Counted from the stretch's first letter, positions 32,700-42,588 are shown. The stretch: 64,000 bases of DNA from Eriocheir sinensis (GCF_024679095.1 NW_026111272.1:477133-541132); one strand, 5' to 3'. A program made the numbers and translations. Notes: generated by a model not told the origin, from the sequence alone.

Positions 32700-33227
32700 A
32701 GGGGGAAGGTATTGGGGAGAAAGAGGGCGGGGGGAGAGAGTGCGAGGGAGAAGGAGGAGGGAGGGAAAGGGAGGGATGGGAGTAGGGGAAGCAACGGGTG
32801 GAGGTAGGGTGTGGATACACGTCACAAATACGTCACGCCTCACTTGTTCGAATGTGTAAGTGGCTCACGCAGGTTTTGCCATCACAGTCAAGAGTAAACG
32901 CCATAATTAACCGCATCTGGCATTGCACAATAGCGTCAAAAATTAGCGGAGCGTGTGAAACAATCTGTGTCAAAGTCCCATGCTGATCCGAGTCTTCGTT
33001 TGAAAGATATTTGCGAAAAACGGTATGTCATAGGGTCTGATATGGATAGTAGTATGTTGGGCCGGTCTCTTAGACGGTCGGGAATACGTGTAGGGTGCTG
33101 AACCAACTGCTCTAGGTCATTGAGGAGAGCACAGTTGCAGGCTTGTTCACCAGGCTGGTCAGTGAAAGAGGATGAAAGCCAAAGCTGGTGGTGAACATTG
33201 AAATCTCCCAAGATCGAGATTTCAGCT

Positions 33228-33536
33228 CCGGCATGTGCCGGAGCGGCAGAAACCGCTCGTGTAAATGGGGCCTTACCCTTAAGGCCTTGCATGTTCAAAC
33301 GCGAACTCCCTCACCAGACTTTTGCTGCTCGTGGGTGGGAAGCGTCAGGCTCAAGTTATTTAGTGGGGAAAAGGGAGTAAGTATTTCCAAGAAAATTAAA
33401 AGGGGAAGTCATGAAAAAAAGTTTGGGAGCCACCCGACATTTTCACACTGAGGCGTATCCTGTACCTATATAACCAGAAAAGAGTGTAGATTCAAAAGTC
33501 GTGCTTAAAAACTTGATATGATGATAAACCGCTAAA
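33228..33536. other. Short unique spacer
   Basis: It begins with a small hairpin (GCTCCGGCATGTGCCGGAGC at about 33226-33245) where the LINE is cut off. No gene is recognised. Confidence 0.4.
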
Positions 33537-33544
33537 CACTAATA

Positions 33545-33896
33545 CAGTGGTTCTCAATCTTTTTTCAGTGATGGCACCCTGAACTTATATAAACCTTTTG
33601 TGGCACCCATTTTTCAACCCTCCCCCCCTTCCTCACATGAATTAACTTCTTATTCACAATATTACCTGTTTAAATTACTTTGATCAATTAAAATTATTAT
33701 CCATACTTGAATCAAAATTAAAATACAGTACAGTACATGTCCAAACATATAACTCATCAGTAGAACTATTAACTTAAGAGTTATAAATGCAAACTAACAT
33801 AAAATGAAGAAAAAGAGGCATGATTCGTAATTCATTATAATCTTGTGGCACCCCTAGGCACTGTCCGTGCCGCGGCACCCAGTTTGAGAACCTCTG
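33545..33896. mobile_element. hAT-type MITE with 8-bp duplication CACTAATA
   Basis: Ends are CAGTGGTTCTCAATCT and the complement of CAGAGGTTCTCAAACTG, flanked by CACTAATA at 33537-33544 and 33897-33904. A GGCACCC motif lies just inside both ends (as GTGGCACCC). The 352-bp element has no coding capacity. It differs from the MITE at 20.3 kb but shares the CAGTG..TTCT end plan. Confidence 0.93.
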
Positions 33897-34151
33897 CACT
33901 AATACGTACACACGGCACACGCGGCCACGCCTGGCAGCGTCACAGCCTAATACTAACAAACTTTTATGGTCCTTCACCCTACTGTGTGCCATAGTACTAG
34001 TGTTGTGGCGCGAGTCGTGTTTGTCCTGAGCCTCTATTGCCATGTTCTGGTGTGTTATGTACACTTTTTGCCACAAACGTCACCGTCATAACCAAGCACA
34101 CGGCACACACACACCGCCACAACGCACAGCCCCCATGCAGCCCTCGCCTCC

Positions 34152-34339
34152 ATGCTGCGGGCCCTGGTGCACACAGCCCCAGCACTCCTGTATCTTAAGA
34201 CCCATGTACTAAAAGGTTGCCAAAAAACTATACCTTACAGCAGCAGGCGTTCACGATTACAGCCTCTAGTCACCAGTGTGCACGGTGCAGCACTCAGCAG
34301 TCCTCTCTGGCATGGCGCGGCGGCCATACTGAATTGCTA

Positions 34340-34341
<2 letters not shown>
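34152..34341 (+). other. Candidate first coding exon with a mitochondrial-type presequence
   Basis: ATG at 34152 in a CpG-containing unique stretch opens a frame (MLRALVHTAPALLYLKTHVL, then KGCQKTIPYSSRRSRLQ) with no acidic residue in about 60 codons and regularly spaced basic residues, the composition of a mitochondrial targeting sequence. The frame runs into a (CT)n tract, so the exon would have to end before 34342. I see no convincing donor, so this may be chance. Confidence 0.2.

Positions 34342-34378
<37 letters not shown>
34342..34378. repeat. (CT)n microsatellite
   Basis: About 37 bp of CT. Confidence 0.95.
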
Positions 34379-34381
<3 letters not shown>

Positions 34382-34574
34382 ACAACCACTGAAAAGCAGG
34401 AGTAACTGGCTGACTATCATAATTATTATCATCATTCTTATTATTATAATAATAATTCTTCTTCAGTTCTTCTTCTTATCATTATTGTTATTATTATTAT
34501 ATAGTATATGCATGATACTTCAGTCACTTAACGACGATTTCGGTGGTCTACATAAAATGAGAATAATATTTAAG

Positions 34575-34577
<3 letters not shown>

Positions 34578-34664
<87 letters not shown>

Positions 34665-34673
34665 ATAATAATA
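34578..34673. repeat. (AAT)n-(ATT)n palindromic microsatellite
   Basis: About 45 bp of AAT is followed by about 41 bp of ATT and a short AAT stretch, forming an extended self-complementary tract. Confidence 0.95.
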
Positions 34674-34729
34674 CAAAAGCATGCGACGAAGATGTTTCCA
34701 TCACGAGCTTGTTTTGTTTCCGTCACGCA

Positions 34730-35190
34730 CTTCGGCGTCTCCCCTCTCACCTACCTACGATACCGTTCAGCGAGATTCATGCTACAACAAACACTTAGGC
34801 GTCTCCCCTCTCACCTACCTACGATACCGTTCAGCGAGGTTCATGCTACAACAAACACTTGGGCGTCTCCCCTCTCACCTACCTACGATACCGTTCAGCG
34901 AGGTTCATGCTACAACAAACACTTGGGCGTCTCCCCTCTCACCTACGTACGATACCTTTCAGCGAGATTCATGTTATTAAGAAACACTCATGTCTCCCCT
35001 CTCACCTAGCATGTACGATACCGTTCAGCGAGATTCATGCTACAACAAACACTTCGGCGTCTCCCCTCTCACCTACCTACGATACCGTTCAGCGAGATTC
35101 ATGCTACAACAAACACTTCGGCGTCTCCCCTCTCACCTACCTACGATACCGTTCAGCGAGATTCATGCTACAACAAACACTTAGGCGTGT
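34730..35190. repeat. 64-bp satellite array, about seven units
   Basis: Units contain GGCGTCTCCCCTCTCACCTA, CGATACCGTTCAGCGAGATT and CATGCTACAACAAACACTT. GGC of successive units lies at 34734, 34798, 34862, 34926, (variant), 35056 and 35120, exactly 64 bp apart where undisturbed. Partial units reappear at 35996-36030 and near 36395-36425. Confidence 0.95.
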
Positions 35191-35995
35191 CGCGGGTTAG
35201 ATCCGCGACAAGTTACTTTATATTTTATTTGTATAGGTAGGAGAAGCTGTTGGCGTGTTTTCCCTGTTCGTCACGTGACCATGGCGCGAGGCGGGTCACG
35301 GTGACGGCACGTTGCCTAGGCGACCGGCATAGTGATGCCAAGGCGTCCATTTTGTGCGTGTCGCCCGCTGTGTTTTACCTGCTATTACGTACTTTCAGGA
35401 GTCACCATTCCACTCAGTGCAGGTGCATATTAGTGTTTGCATTACTGCACCTTGTACGCCTCTGCTGTGAGGAAGTTGGCTATTGTTTTGTGCTTCCCGC
35501 CATGGGGGCTGTCGCCGCCCGCGGCCTGCATGGGCGGCCTGTGTTGCCAGCTCGCGATTGTTCCTTTCCTTCCTTGCGTTGTCTAACATGCTGTAGTTCG
35601 CTACGCGACATTGGCTGTGCCTGCACTTGCAAGTTAGCAACATGGTGGGAGGTGCTAACTATACCTGCCTATGGCAGTGTGTTCAGAGCACTGTCGTAAC
35701 TCGTAAGTGTCCCGTTGTATTCCCGCGCCAGCCGTGTCTTGCACCTCTGCCTGACCCGGGGTCGGGTCACCGTGTAAGCGTAGCTCGCCGCCCGCGAGCT
35801 TGCCCTTCTCCCCTTGACCGCCGTCTGGTGAAGTCTCGGGGCGACGTTGCTCTGCTCTCAGCCTTTCTCTTGGTGACCACGCGGTTCCCTTCCTCCTGCT
35901 GGGTGTGGGGATCCTGGGCTTCACCACTTCGGGACGTACCCCGCATCAGGTCTCACCTTGGGTGTGTCGAGTCCGCGGCTTCCTGACGGTTGCAG
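35187..35995. mobile_element. GC-rich block interrupting the satellite, possible solo LTR
   Basis: The satellite phrase stops at 35186 and the CAGCGAGATTCATGCTAC part resumes at about 35993. The intervening 0.8 kb starts TGTCGCGGGTTAGATCCGCG (a palindrome), has a TATTTTATTTGTATAGG stretch near its start, and ends GACGGTTGCA, so it has TG..CA ends. No convincing target duplication is present and the flanking satellite parts are not contiguous. Open frames inside (35250-35699, 35627-35986) show no domain. Confidence 0.3.
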
Positions 35996-36030
35996 CGAGA
36001 TTCATGCTACAAGAAACATTTGAATTCAAG

Positions 36031-36650
36031 TAACATGCCACCTCGAAAAGGCTGTTGCACTTCAACATCTCTGCTCTGCACCAAGTTAAGTAGCCAGTCG
36101 TTAGTGTAGCCAGGGTAGGTTATGTCTTGTGCGAGCACGAAACGCTAGGCTCAGCTGGGTGTGTATGTGAGATTTGTCCGTTTTCTTTGTGTGTAATAAG
36201 TCTGTGCATGGCATAATTGTACACGAGGCTTTATCAGTAACCCTTTTGCCTGGGGTGCCTTATGTGCCCCCATAAGGAGAATAATTAAGAACCCCACGGA
36301 GTTTGAGCAGGTAAACACACCTTCCTTTAGCTACGTCACTGAATTTAGCCATTAGACTTGAGTCTGTATCATGGCACCCCCTCAAGCGTCTCACCCTGAC
36401 CCCACCTACCTACGATACTGTTCAGCTGAACATCTGCGCGCCACTGAACATCTGCGCCACCATAAACACGCCAAGAGTCGAAGAGTTTAGTGAGTAACCT
36501 GCATGAGAACACCAGGCCTTGGAAATCAACAAGTATCCACAATTAAGTAGCTATAGATCACAATTGGTTTCTGTATACGAGGACAAGTCTAGCTGTAAAA
36601 AGATTAAAGGCGTCTTCCATTTTAAACAAACATTCTTCTTCTTCTTCTTT
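36031..36650. other. Unique spacer with satellite debris
   Basis: A degraded piece of the 64-bp unit lies near 36395-36425 (CCTACCTACGATACTGTTCAG). Nothing else is recognised. Confidence 0.4.
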
Positions 36651-36679
36651 TGACCTGTCCTCCTCCTCTCGGGCGTCTC

Positions 36680-36937
36680 TTTTTTTTTTTTTTTTTTTTT
36701 TTTTCGTTGGGGATATACCCCATGGAGGAAGGCGGTGTATGCCGCGCAACCCCCCCAGACGGCTGGTAGAGATATACCCAATTATTTCAAGGAGGAGGCC
36801 CAACAACGGGGCTGAGGGTGTCGGAAAGAGCCCACCTTTCCACCCCCATGGCACGGGATAGGTCTCGAACCCACGCCCCAGCAACCCGCCGAAGCGCAAG
36901 GCCGAGACTCTACCACGGGACCACGGGAGCTCCCGTC
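36680..36937 (-). mobile_element. tRNA-derived SINE with poly(A) tail
   Basis: Read on the minus strand the element starts GGGAGCTCCCGTGGTCCCGT, has an A-box-like GTGGTAGAGTCTCGG and a B box GGTTCGAGACC 40-45 bases later, continues with a tRNA-unrelated body, and ends in 25 A residues (T run 36680-36704). This is the standard plan of a tRNA-derived SINE transcribed by RNA polymerase III and mobilised by a LINE. An AGACG-like short repeat at both sides is a possible target duplication. Confidence 0.82.
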
Positions 36938-36959
36938 TGTTCTGTTTATTCACACACTT

Positions 36960-37560
36960 TTCCTTTCAATTATGCTGTGTAGCTTAATTTTTCTTCACTG
37001 CAATACACTATCACACTTTACTTTTCAGTTTGTTGCTGGAATAACTTACTGACATTGCTTATCCGTGCACTTATTCAAGCATTTGTGCCCTTTTCTCCCA
37101 GCACTGCATCTCCATACAGCTCAACACGTACCGTGATGGCCCTGTTGTCTTCCTCTAGCCTCTTAGCCCACTCCTCCTGGTGCTACTAATAACTTCCCTC
37201 TCTGCTCTCATAGTGCTGCATTCTTCTTTAGGTGTTCCACTGATTCTTTCTCCCCTGTCGGTTCTGGTTTCCCCGTTCCTGCCATTTAGATGCGATGGGT
37301 TATCGTTCTTGCTTTAAACAACAGCTTGCTCCCCAGTCTCCTACATGTCTTGCTGTACCATCTTAATGTCGACTTTTTTACTCTAAAATTCATAGGCCCA
37401 GCCTAGGCAGATGGCACACCACCTGTTCATCTTCCCTATCAGGCTGATGGATAAATGTGTTTTCCGGGAAAGCAAACTATTTTAACTGACATTAGATACT
37501 TGCCTGTGTCCCAGGGTAATAGGTTCTCACTTGATGCAGGCTTAAGGGCCAGAGGCAAAT
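36960..37560. other. Unique region, possible LINE 5' debris
   Basis: The minus strand near 37180-37080 can be read as RLEEDNRAITVRVELYGDAV, a coiled-coil-like segment reminiscent of the leader protein of some non-LTR elements. This is weak. Nothing else is seen. Confidence 0.2.
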
Positions 37561-37568
37561 AAGCGCTG

Positions 37569-37715
37569 ATGAACAACACACTTGTGAGACCAACACTAGC
37601 ATGCTGCTCCACGGTGTGGGATCCTTATACAAACACAAACATTTATAAGTTAGCACTAATCAACACCAAGGTGGCTTGGTTCATTATAAACAATGAACTT
37701 GAACACCAGGCATCA
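37569..37715 (+). pseudogene. LINE reverse-transcriptase C-terminal remnant
   Basis: The frame reads NNTLVRPTLACCSTVWDPYT NTNIYKL in two adjoining blocks, matching the LVRPxLEYxSTVWDPxTxxxIxxLE signature of non-LTR C-terminal domains. It is out of context and surrounded by unique DNA. Confidence 0.6.
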
Positions 37716-38059
37716 CAACACAGATCAAACAACAGATTAATATGTAACCTCTTCACACTTGCAGACAAGCACATACTTAAAATTCTTAAAAGATCACATC
37801 CGCTTACATTGACATTGACCCACACACATACTTACAGGACGCAAACATTCAGCGTACTTGTAACACACTCAGCCAAAAATACCAAACATATCACACTAAC
37901 ACTGACGCATGTACAGACTCATACTTTCCACTCACCACACGTGACTGGCACTGGCACGTGATGTTTCGTTTAAAAAAATTATCTCCCTGTTTTGCCTTCG
38001 CTATACAAGGAGCGAATGCGTGTACAACGATATTGATAATCTCCCCATTTACTCGAGGA

Positions 38060-38420
38060 AGGTTTCAAGTCTATCTATGGAGTTAAATATTTTCATGACA
38101 CTAATCTATTTTATGGTGCAGTAGACTTTTCCACATGTATTTATTTTTCTGGGTAACCAATTTTCAGTGGAATTTTGAATATACGTAGTCAAATGTATAT
38201 GTATGTACATGTATGTATATGTATGGAAGGTTTAGAGTTTATATGCCTATGGCGTTAAATATTTTCACGACACTCTTATCTCTTTTATGGTGGAGTTGCC
38301 TTTTTGGCCGCATTTATTTTTCCAGGTGTCATTTTCAGGGGAATTTCGAATATATGTACCTGTGTATATATGTAGTTAAATATTTTCATGGCATCTCTTT
38401 CATGGACGTTTCATCTTTTT
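38060..38420. repeat. Diverged tandem repeat of about 165 bp
   Basis: GTTAAATATTTTCA(T/C)G(A/G)CA, TTTTATGGTG(C/G)AG and CATTTATTTTTC recur at about 38083, 38254 and 38369, so two to two and a half old copies are present. Confidence 0.65.
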
Positions 38421-38667
38421 CCTACATTTTATTTGAAATTAATATAAAGTGTTCTTGGTTCTAGGTTAATAGCTCACTTATTCCCCTCCATTACATTTTG
38501 TTATCTTTTTATGATGGACTCAACTTTTAAATATTTTTCTCCCTCTCCTTGCATATTTATAAGTTATTTTGATGGAATATGAACCTTTTACTGCAGGATC
38601 GAGTACTGGATTTTCTTTTCTCATCGGGGAATAACTAGATTTTGACATTCCTCATTTTCCTTATAGT

Positions 38668-38670
<3 letters not shown>

Positions 38671-38729
<59 letters not shown>
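38671..38729. repeat. (TA)n microsatellite
   Basis: About 58 bp of TA. Confidence 0.95.
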
Positions 38730-38733
<4 letters not shown>

Positions 38734-38946
38734 ATATATGTATTAAATATCGAGTATTAAATTTTCTTACTCGTCGGAGGAATAATAATTAGACATTTTA
38801 CATGTATTTATACATTTTTTTTTTTTTTACTGCGATAAATTGAAATCGTGCTGGCAGCCAGGTGAAGCAGGCACATGACTAATCAACACCTGCTTGACAC
38901 CTGGGCGACACGTGTTGGGGCGATAGAGGACGGCATGTTAGCTTTT

Positions 38947-38954
38947 CATCATCG

Positions 38955-39001
<47 letters not shown>
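38947..39001. repeat. (CAT)n microsatellite
   Basis: About 55 bp of CAT with CGT variants at the edges. It reads as polyhistidine in one frame but is not part of a gene. Confidence 0.95.
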
Positions 39002-39059
39002 GTACTTGTTGCATTACACGGTACAGCGTAGTGATTAGGGAGAGGAGAGTCACCTGGGT

Positions 39060-39535
39060 AGAGTATAGGTGGGGAGGAAGATGATGGGGAAGGAGAGGAG
39101 GGGGAGGGGAGGTGGGGGTGAGGTGTTAGAGAGATGGATAAGAGTGGAAGGTGAGGGTTGTGTTGGGGAGAGGATGGGAGGGGAAAGAGGTGCTGGGGAA
39201 GCTGCTTGGTAGGGGAGAGGAAAAAGGAGGTATGAGGCGTGGTACTGGGGAGAGGGAAAGGTAGGGGAGATAGTAGGTGAGGAGCTGGGAAGGGGGAGAG
39301 AAGATGGGAAGGAAGGGAGAAAAGATGGAGGGGGTGGATACGATGCTGGGGAGGGAGAGGAAAAAAATGAAGTAGCAGGCGTGGAACTGGGGAAAGAGGG
39401 AAGAGGAACAGTACGGACCGTAGTTGGGAGGGGAAGAGGAGGAGAAGGAGGTGATGGATGTACTAGAAGGGGAGTGGAGAGGGAGGGGAGGGTCGCACTG
39501 GGGAGGGGAGGAGAATGGGAGAGAGAGAGATCGCT
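39060..39535. repeat. G-rich purine tract, degenerate minisatellite
   Basis: The plus strand is almost only purine with many GGGG runs in GGGGAGGGGAGG-like phrases. Units are irregular, about 20-70 bp. Several four-run clusters could form G-quadruplexes. Confidence 0.8.
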
Positions 39536-39569
39536 GGGGAGTTTGTAGTGTGGCGTAAGCTTATGGCAC

Positions 39570-39752
39570 GAAGGGAGGACTCAAGTAATCAGTAAGGGGC
39601 ATCAGCATGTTGAGGTAATTCTTCACTTTGTATGGTTTTCCACAAGCTGTCATTCATGAACTCTTTCACCAGTGTGGGTCAGGGCACGTCTGTTGAGGGT
39701 GTTCTTCATAGTAAATCTCTTTCCACGAACTTCACAGTCATGATTTCTTTCA
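39570..39752 (-). pseudogene. Degenerate C2H2 zinc-finger remnant (left part)
   Basis: The minus strand encodes HDCEVRGKRFTMKNTLNRRA, LTHTGERVHE, a stop, then a QLVENHTK-like block. This is a C2H2 finger with a TGER linker into the next finger; cysteine 2 reads arginine, one histidine is lost and the second finger is broken. With the fingers at 41.9-42.05 kb it suggests a former zinc-finger array interrupted by the R2-type element. Confidence 0.5.
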
Positions 39753-39834
39753 CTTTTTTTGTTTTAGTTTACTTTTTCAGTCTTGATTATGCGTGATGTG
39801 ACACTCTGCCAAGTGCCTAACAATCACTCACTTT

Positions 39835-40262
39835 TTAGAGGCTGCAACCGAGGGTTCTTTTTAAGACGGTAGTGGTTCCCTTAAGGACAATTATTTGGAT
39901 TTCTGTTGCCCTCGGGTTTCCTGGGATTTTAGCTAGATGATCTTTGAAGTTCTTTTTCAGTAGGCCTGTTGCTCCGGCAATGACTGGCACAATCGAGATG
40001 TTCTTCAATTTCCAGTTTCTTTTCATATCATGCATCAGGCCTTGATATTTGGTGACCTCCTCCCTTTCAGCTCTGTTTAGCCCGCTGTCATGTGGGATAC
40101 TGACCTCAACTATCATAGCCACTTTTTCTTTCCTGTTCCACACAACCAGGTCCGGTTTCACTGCAGCATTATCTAGGTAGGTAGCTGTTGGAATTACCTG
40201 GTCATAGATGGTGTGCGTCTCATTTCCGGTGATTTTCTCTGGCTGATGTTCCCACACTTTCA
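39835..40262 (-). pseudogene. Duplicated 3' endonuclease segment of the R2-type element
   Basis: The frame repeats KVWEHQPEKITGNETHTIYD through KPDLVVWNRKEKVAMIVEVS and ends TVLKRTLGCSL at its stop. It is nearly identical to 40772-40385 at 510-bp spacing. This copy retains the natural stop; the upstream copy has diverged near its end. Confidence 0.75.
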
Positions 40263-40384
40263 CTTTTTTGTTTTAGATTACTTTTTCAGTCTTGATTATG
40301 GGTGATGGGGCACTCTGCCAAGTGCCTAACAATCACCCACTTATTAGAGGCTGCAACCGAGGGTTCTTTTTAGGATGGTATTGG

Positions 40385-41824
40385 TTACCTAAAGGGCAAA
40401 TGTTTGGATTTCTCTGTTGCCCTCAGGTTTCCTGGGATTTTAGGTAGATGGTCTTTGAAGTTCTTTTTCAGTAGGCCTGTTGCTCCGGCAATGACTGGCA
40501 CAATCGAGATGTTCTTCAATTTCCAGTTTCTTTTCATATCATGCATCAGGCCTTGATATTTGGTGACCTCCCTTTCAGCTCTGTTTAGCCCGCTGTCATG
40601 TGGGATACTGACCTCAACTATCATAGCCACTTTTTCTTTCCTGTTCCACACAACCAGGTCCGGTTTCACTGCAGCATTATCTAGGTAGGTAGCTGTTGGA
40701 ATTACCTGGTCATAGTAGATGGTGTGCGTCTCATTTCCAGTGAATTTCTCTGGCTGATGTTCCCACACTTTGCTAGAGCACTTGATGTTCAGGCTGTTGC
40801 AGATGGTCCAGTGTAGGTATTTGCACACTTCATCATGCCTGACTGTGTAGTAGCCATCGGCTAGCAGAGTCTGGCAGCTGCAGATCAGGTGGCTCACACT
40901 TTCAATTTCAGTGTGGCAGAACCTGCATTTGTTGTTGTTACTGAGACCAGCCATTTTTGAAAGCGTTGGTCATTATGGCCTGGTCTTGTGCTGCCATTAT
41001 CAGCCGCTCCTGAAGGTAGTGGAGGGTTCCTTTGATGAGTTCAGAGAGCTCTCCTTGTCAATGTAGTCTTTGGAGAGCTCTTGCAGGAAAAACTTGGCAC
41101 GTTGGTGTTCTGCCCACTCAGTTAAGTTGGTGTTCTGGAACTTCCTGGTGAATTTTGAACGGCTCTTTCTGGCCCTTTTGGTGGCTGGTGTGTTTTCTGT
41201 TTCCTGCTCATCTACTATACAATCCTGTCCAAAATGCTGGGCCAGCTTAGTAATTGAGGTGTTTTTGCTGGCTTTGTTGGTGTGGTGTTCCCAGACCCTG
41301 GCAATGTTTGGACTTAGGGAGCTTCTGAGGTATTGGCCGATGCTCACCATAGTGGCTCTGTGCTGGTGGTTAACTTCAGACAGTCCTAGGCCTCCCTCTC
41401 TTCTTGGCATATACAGTCTTGGAAGGCACTGATTTCTGTAGATGACCTTGTGGAGTGTTAAAGTTTTCCTTGTTTTTACATCTAATTTATTTATTTCGGT
41501 TTGAGGCCAGTCAATAATGCCAAAGCTGTAACTTGCCTGGAGCAGTTGGTGGCTCATGCTCATTCTGCTCTGATTTCACTGAGCTCGTCTAGAGCTGAAC
41601 AGTAGATGGTTCACTGTTTTGTTTGGGTCTTTTTTGCGAGTTTGACTTAGGTTGTACCCACTTTGGCACTTGTTTAGGAGCTTACTGAGAGGGTCTATTG
41701 CCATACAGAAGAGAAGGGGGGATAGGCTGTCTCCTTGGTAGATTCCTCTTCTTATTCTGACCTTGGGGATGATGGTTTTCCCCTTGGTGTGGCTGAGTGT
41801 GATGTTTGTTTGCCACATTTGCAT
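40385..41824 (-). pseudogene. Reverse transcriptase / restriction-like endonuclease of R2-type LINE
   Basis: Three open segments share one frame (41824-41576, 41563-41000, 40954-40385). The first has RRGIYQGDSLSPLLFCMAID (palm) but the catalytic F/YxDD box after HLLF is destroyed (SSRRAQ, stop). The second has LPRLYMPRREGGLGLSEV, a C-terminal signature of RLE-type LINEs. The third has CRFCHTEIESVSHLICSC (CX2CX8HX4C) and KPDLVVWNRKEKVAMIVEVS (PDX14E), the restriction-like nuclease core, followed by TKYQGL. In R2-like elements this nuclease nicks the target for reverse transcription. The copy is dead. Confidence 0.8.
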
Positions 41825-41884
41825 TTGTGTTGCCAGTGCTAGAGTGATGGTAGGGTGGACTTTATATAGCTCAAGACCTTCTCT

Positions 41885-42050
41885 GTGTGTGTAAGGATGT
41901 GTTTACTGAGGTTACTCTTCCTACTGAACCTTTGGCCACACTCACAACATTCATGACTCATTTCAAACGTGTGGTTGTATTTGTTGAGCTCATCCTTCAT
42001 ACGGTCTTTTTTCCACACTCTTGGCTTTCATAATTTCCTTCACCAGTGTG
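41885..42050 (-). pseudogene. Degenerate C2H2 zinc-finger remnant (right part)
   Basis: On the minus strand [17 protein letters not shown] (linker plus start of a finger) is followed, after stops, by [20 protein letters not shown] and LTHTE, a well-preserved C2H2 finger. The TGE linker type is that of poly-zinc-finger transcription factors, not of R2 N-terminal fingers. Confidence 0.55.
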
Positions 42051-42122
42051 TGGAGGTGGTGGGTGAGTGAAGTGATGCACCCCCTGGTGTATATGTTTCT
42101 GTTAGTTAATTAGTGCAAGGCT

Positions 42123-42431
42123 ATGTCTAGTGATCTCGTTCTAGTCTCAAATCTCCTCACACTCAAATTTGCCCTTTCCTCTATGGCTGGAGGTGCCAGC
42201 AGCAGGGAGGTGGTGGTGACTCTTCTGGCCACCCCTGGTCCTCACACTAGTGGCAGCCTGCCCCTGCTGCTCCTGGCCACTCAGGCTGCTGCCTCCTTAA
42301 AGTTTAAATTCATGCTTGGATCCATGCTGCATAATTTTTCTGAGCTGTCCCCAGTCTCTCACTGGATTCTTGTCTGCCGGCCCCTCACATGCACCACTTG
42401 TCCAAGGCCAAGACTCTCACCCAGGAGTTGA
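42123..42431 (+). other. Unassigned open frame, 102 codons
   Basis: It starts at ATG 42123 and has mixed composition (SSMAGGASSREVVVTLLATP). No domain, no splice framing and no poly(A) signal support it. Probably chance. Confidence 0.15.
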
Positions 42432-42543
42432 ATCCTCTAAATCTTACAGGACTTGTTTGTGAGTCAGTTCGCCCATGCTCGTTGATCATCGTTGCCATTA
42501 CCACGTGCCCTGGACGGACCCAAAGTGGGTCATTATATTGCTC

Positions 42544-42544
<1 letters not shown>

Positions 42545-42587
<43 letters not shown>
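42545..42587. repeat. (TG)n microsatellite
   Basis: About 42 bp of TG, followed by dispersed GA tracts at 42610-42660 and 42895-42980. Confidence 0.95.

Positions 42588-42588
<1 letters not shown>

Larger units (their letters stand above)
31585..33049. mobile_element. Foldback element with about 440-bp inverted arms and TA duplication
   Basis: Both ends start CTATCCATATCAGACCCTAT and continue inward through ATGACATACCG and (CT)n/(GA)n blocks to about 32030 and 32575. TA flanks both sides (31583-31584 and 33050-33051), and removing the element restores the LINE reading GAGGTCTAGTATGTTGGG seen, with one change, at 20770. The central 530 bp is unique and encodes nothing recognisable. The TA duplication points to the Tc1/mariner superfamily as the mobilising source, which is an inference. 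Confidence 0.88.
28926..33227 (-). mobile_element. Family A LINE, minus copy interrupted by a CR1 fragment and a foldback element
   Basis: LINE segments are 28926-29621 (3' UTR and C-terminus), about 30216-31584 (reverse transcriptase up to the end of the endonuclease linker) and 33050-33227 (endonuclease, [17 protein letters not shown]). The endonuclease is truncated at 33227. A segment of reverse transcriptase between SGVPQGSV and NTQLSPSS, including the catalytic box, has been replaced by unrelated CR1 sequence. Several frameshifts are present. Confidence 0.82.
39753..41870 (-). mobile_element. R2-type LINE with restriction-like endonuclease, truncated and partly duplicated
   Basis: Reading on the minus strand: a reverse-transcriptase segment (about 41824-41576), a C-terminal region, a CCHC knuckle and a restriction-like endonuclease, then the 3' UTR. 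The last 510 bp (3' UTR plus about 140 codons) is present twice in direct tandem, 40263-40772 and 39753-40262. Most of the reverse transcriptase is missing at the 5' side. Confidence 0.78.

Noticed and set aside
35250..35986. Two overlapping open frames of 149 and 119 residues
   Set aside because: GC-rich DNA with few stops, no domain and no splice framing. They lie in a block that interrupts a satellite.
38947..39001. Polyhistidine segment as a metal-binding peptide
   Set aside because: It is a (CAT)n microsatellite in a short frame without context.
42123..42431. 102-residue plus-strand frame considered as a small gene
   Set aside because: No supporting signals, kept only as an unassigned open frame.
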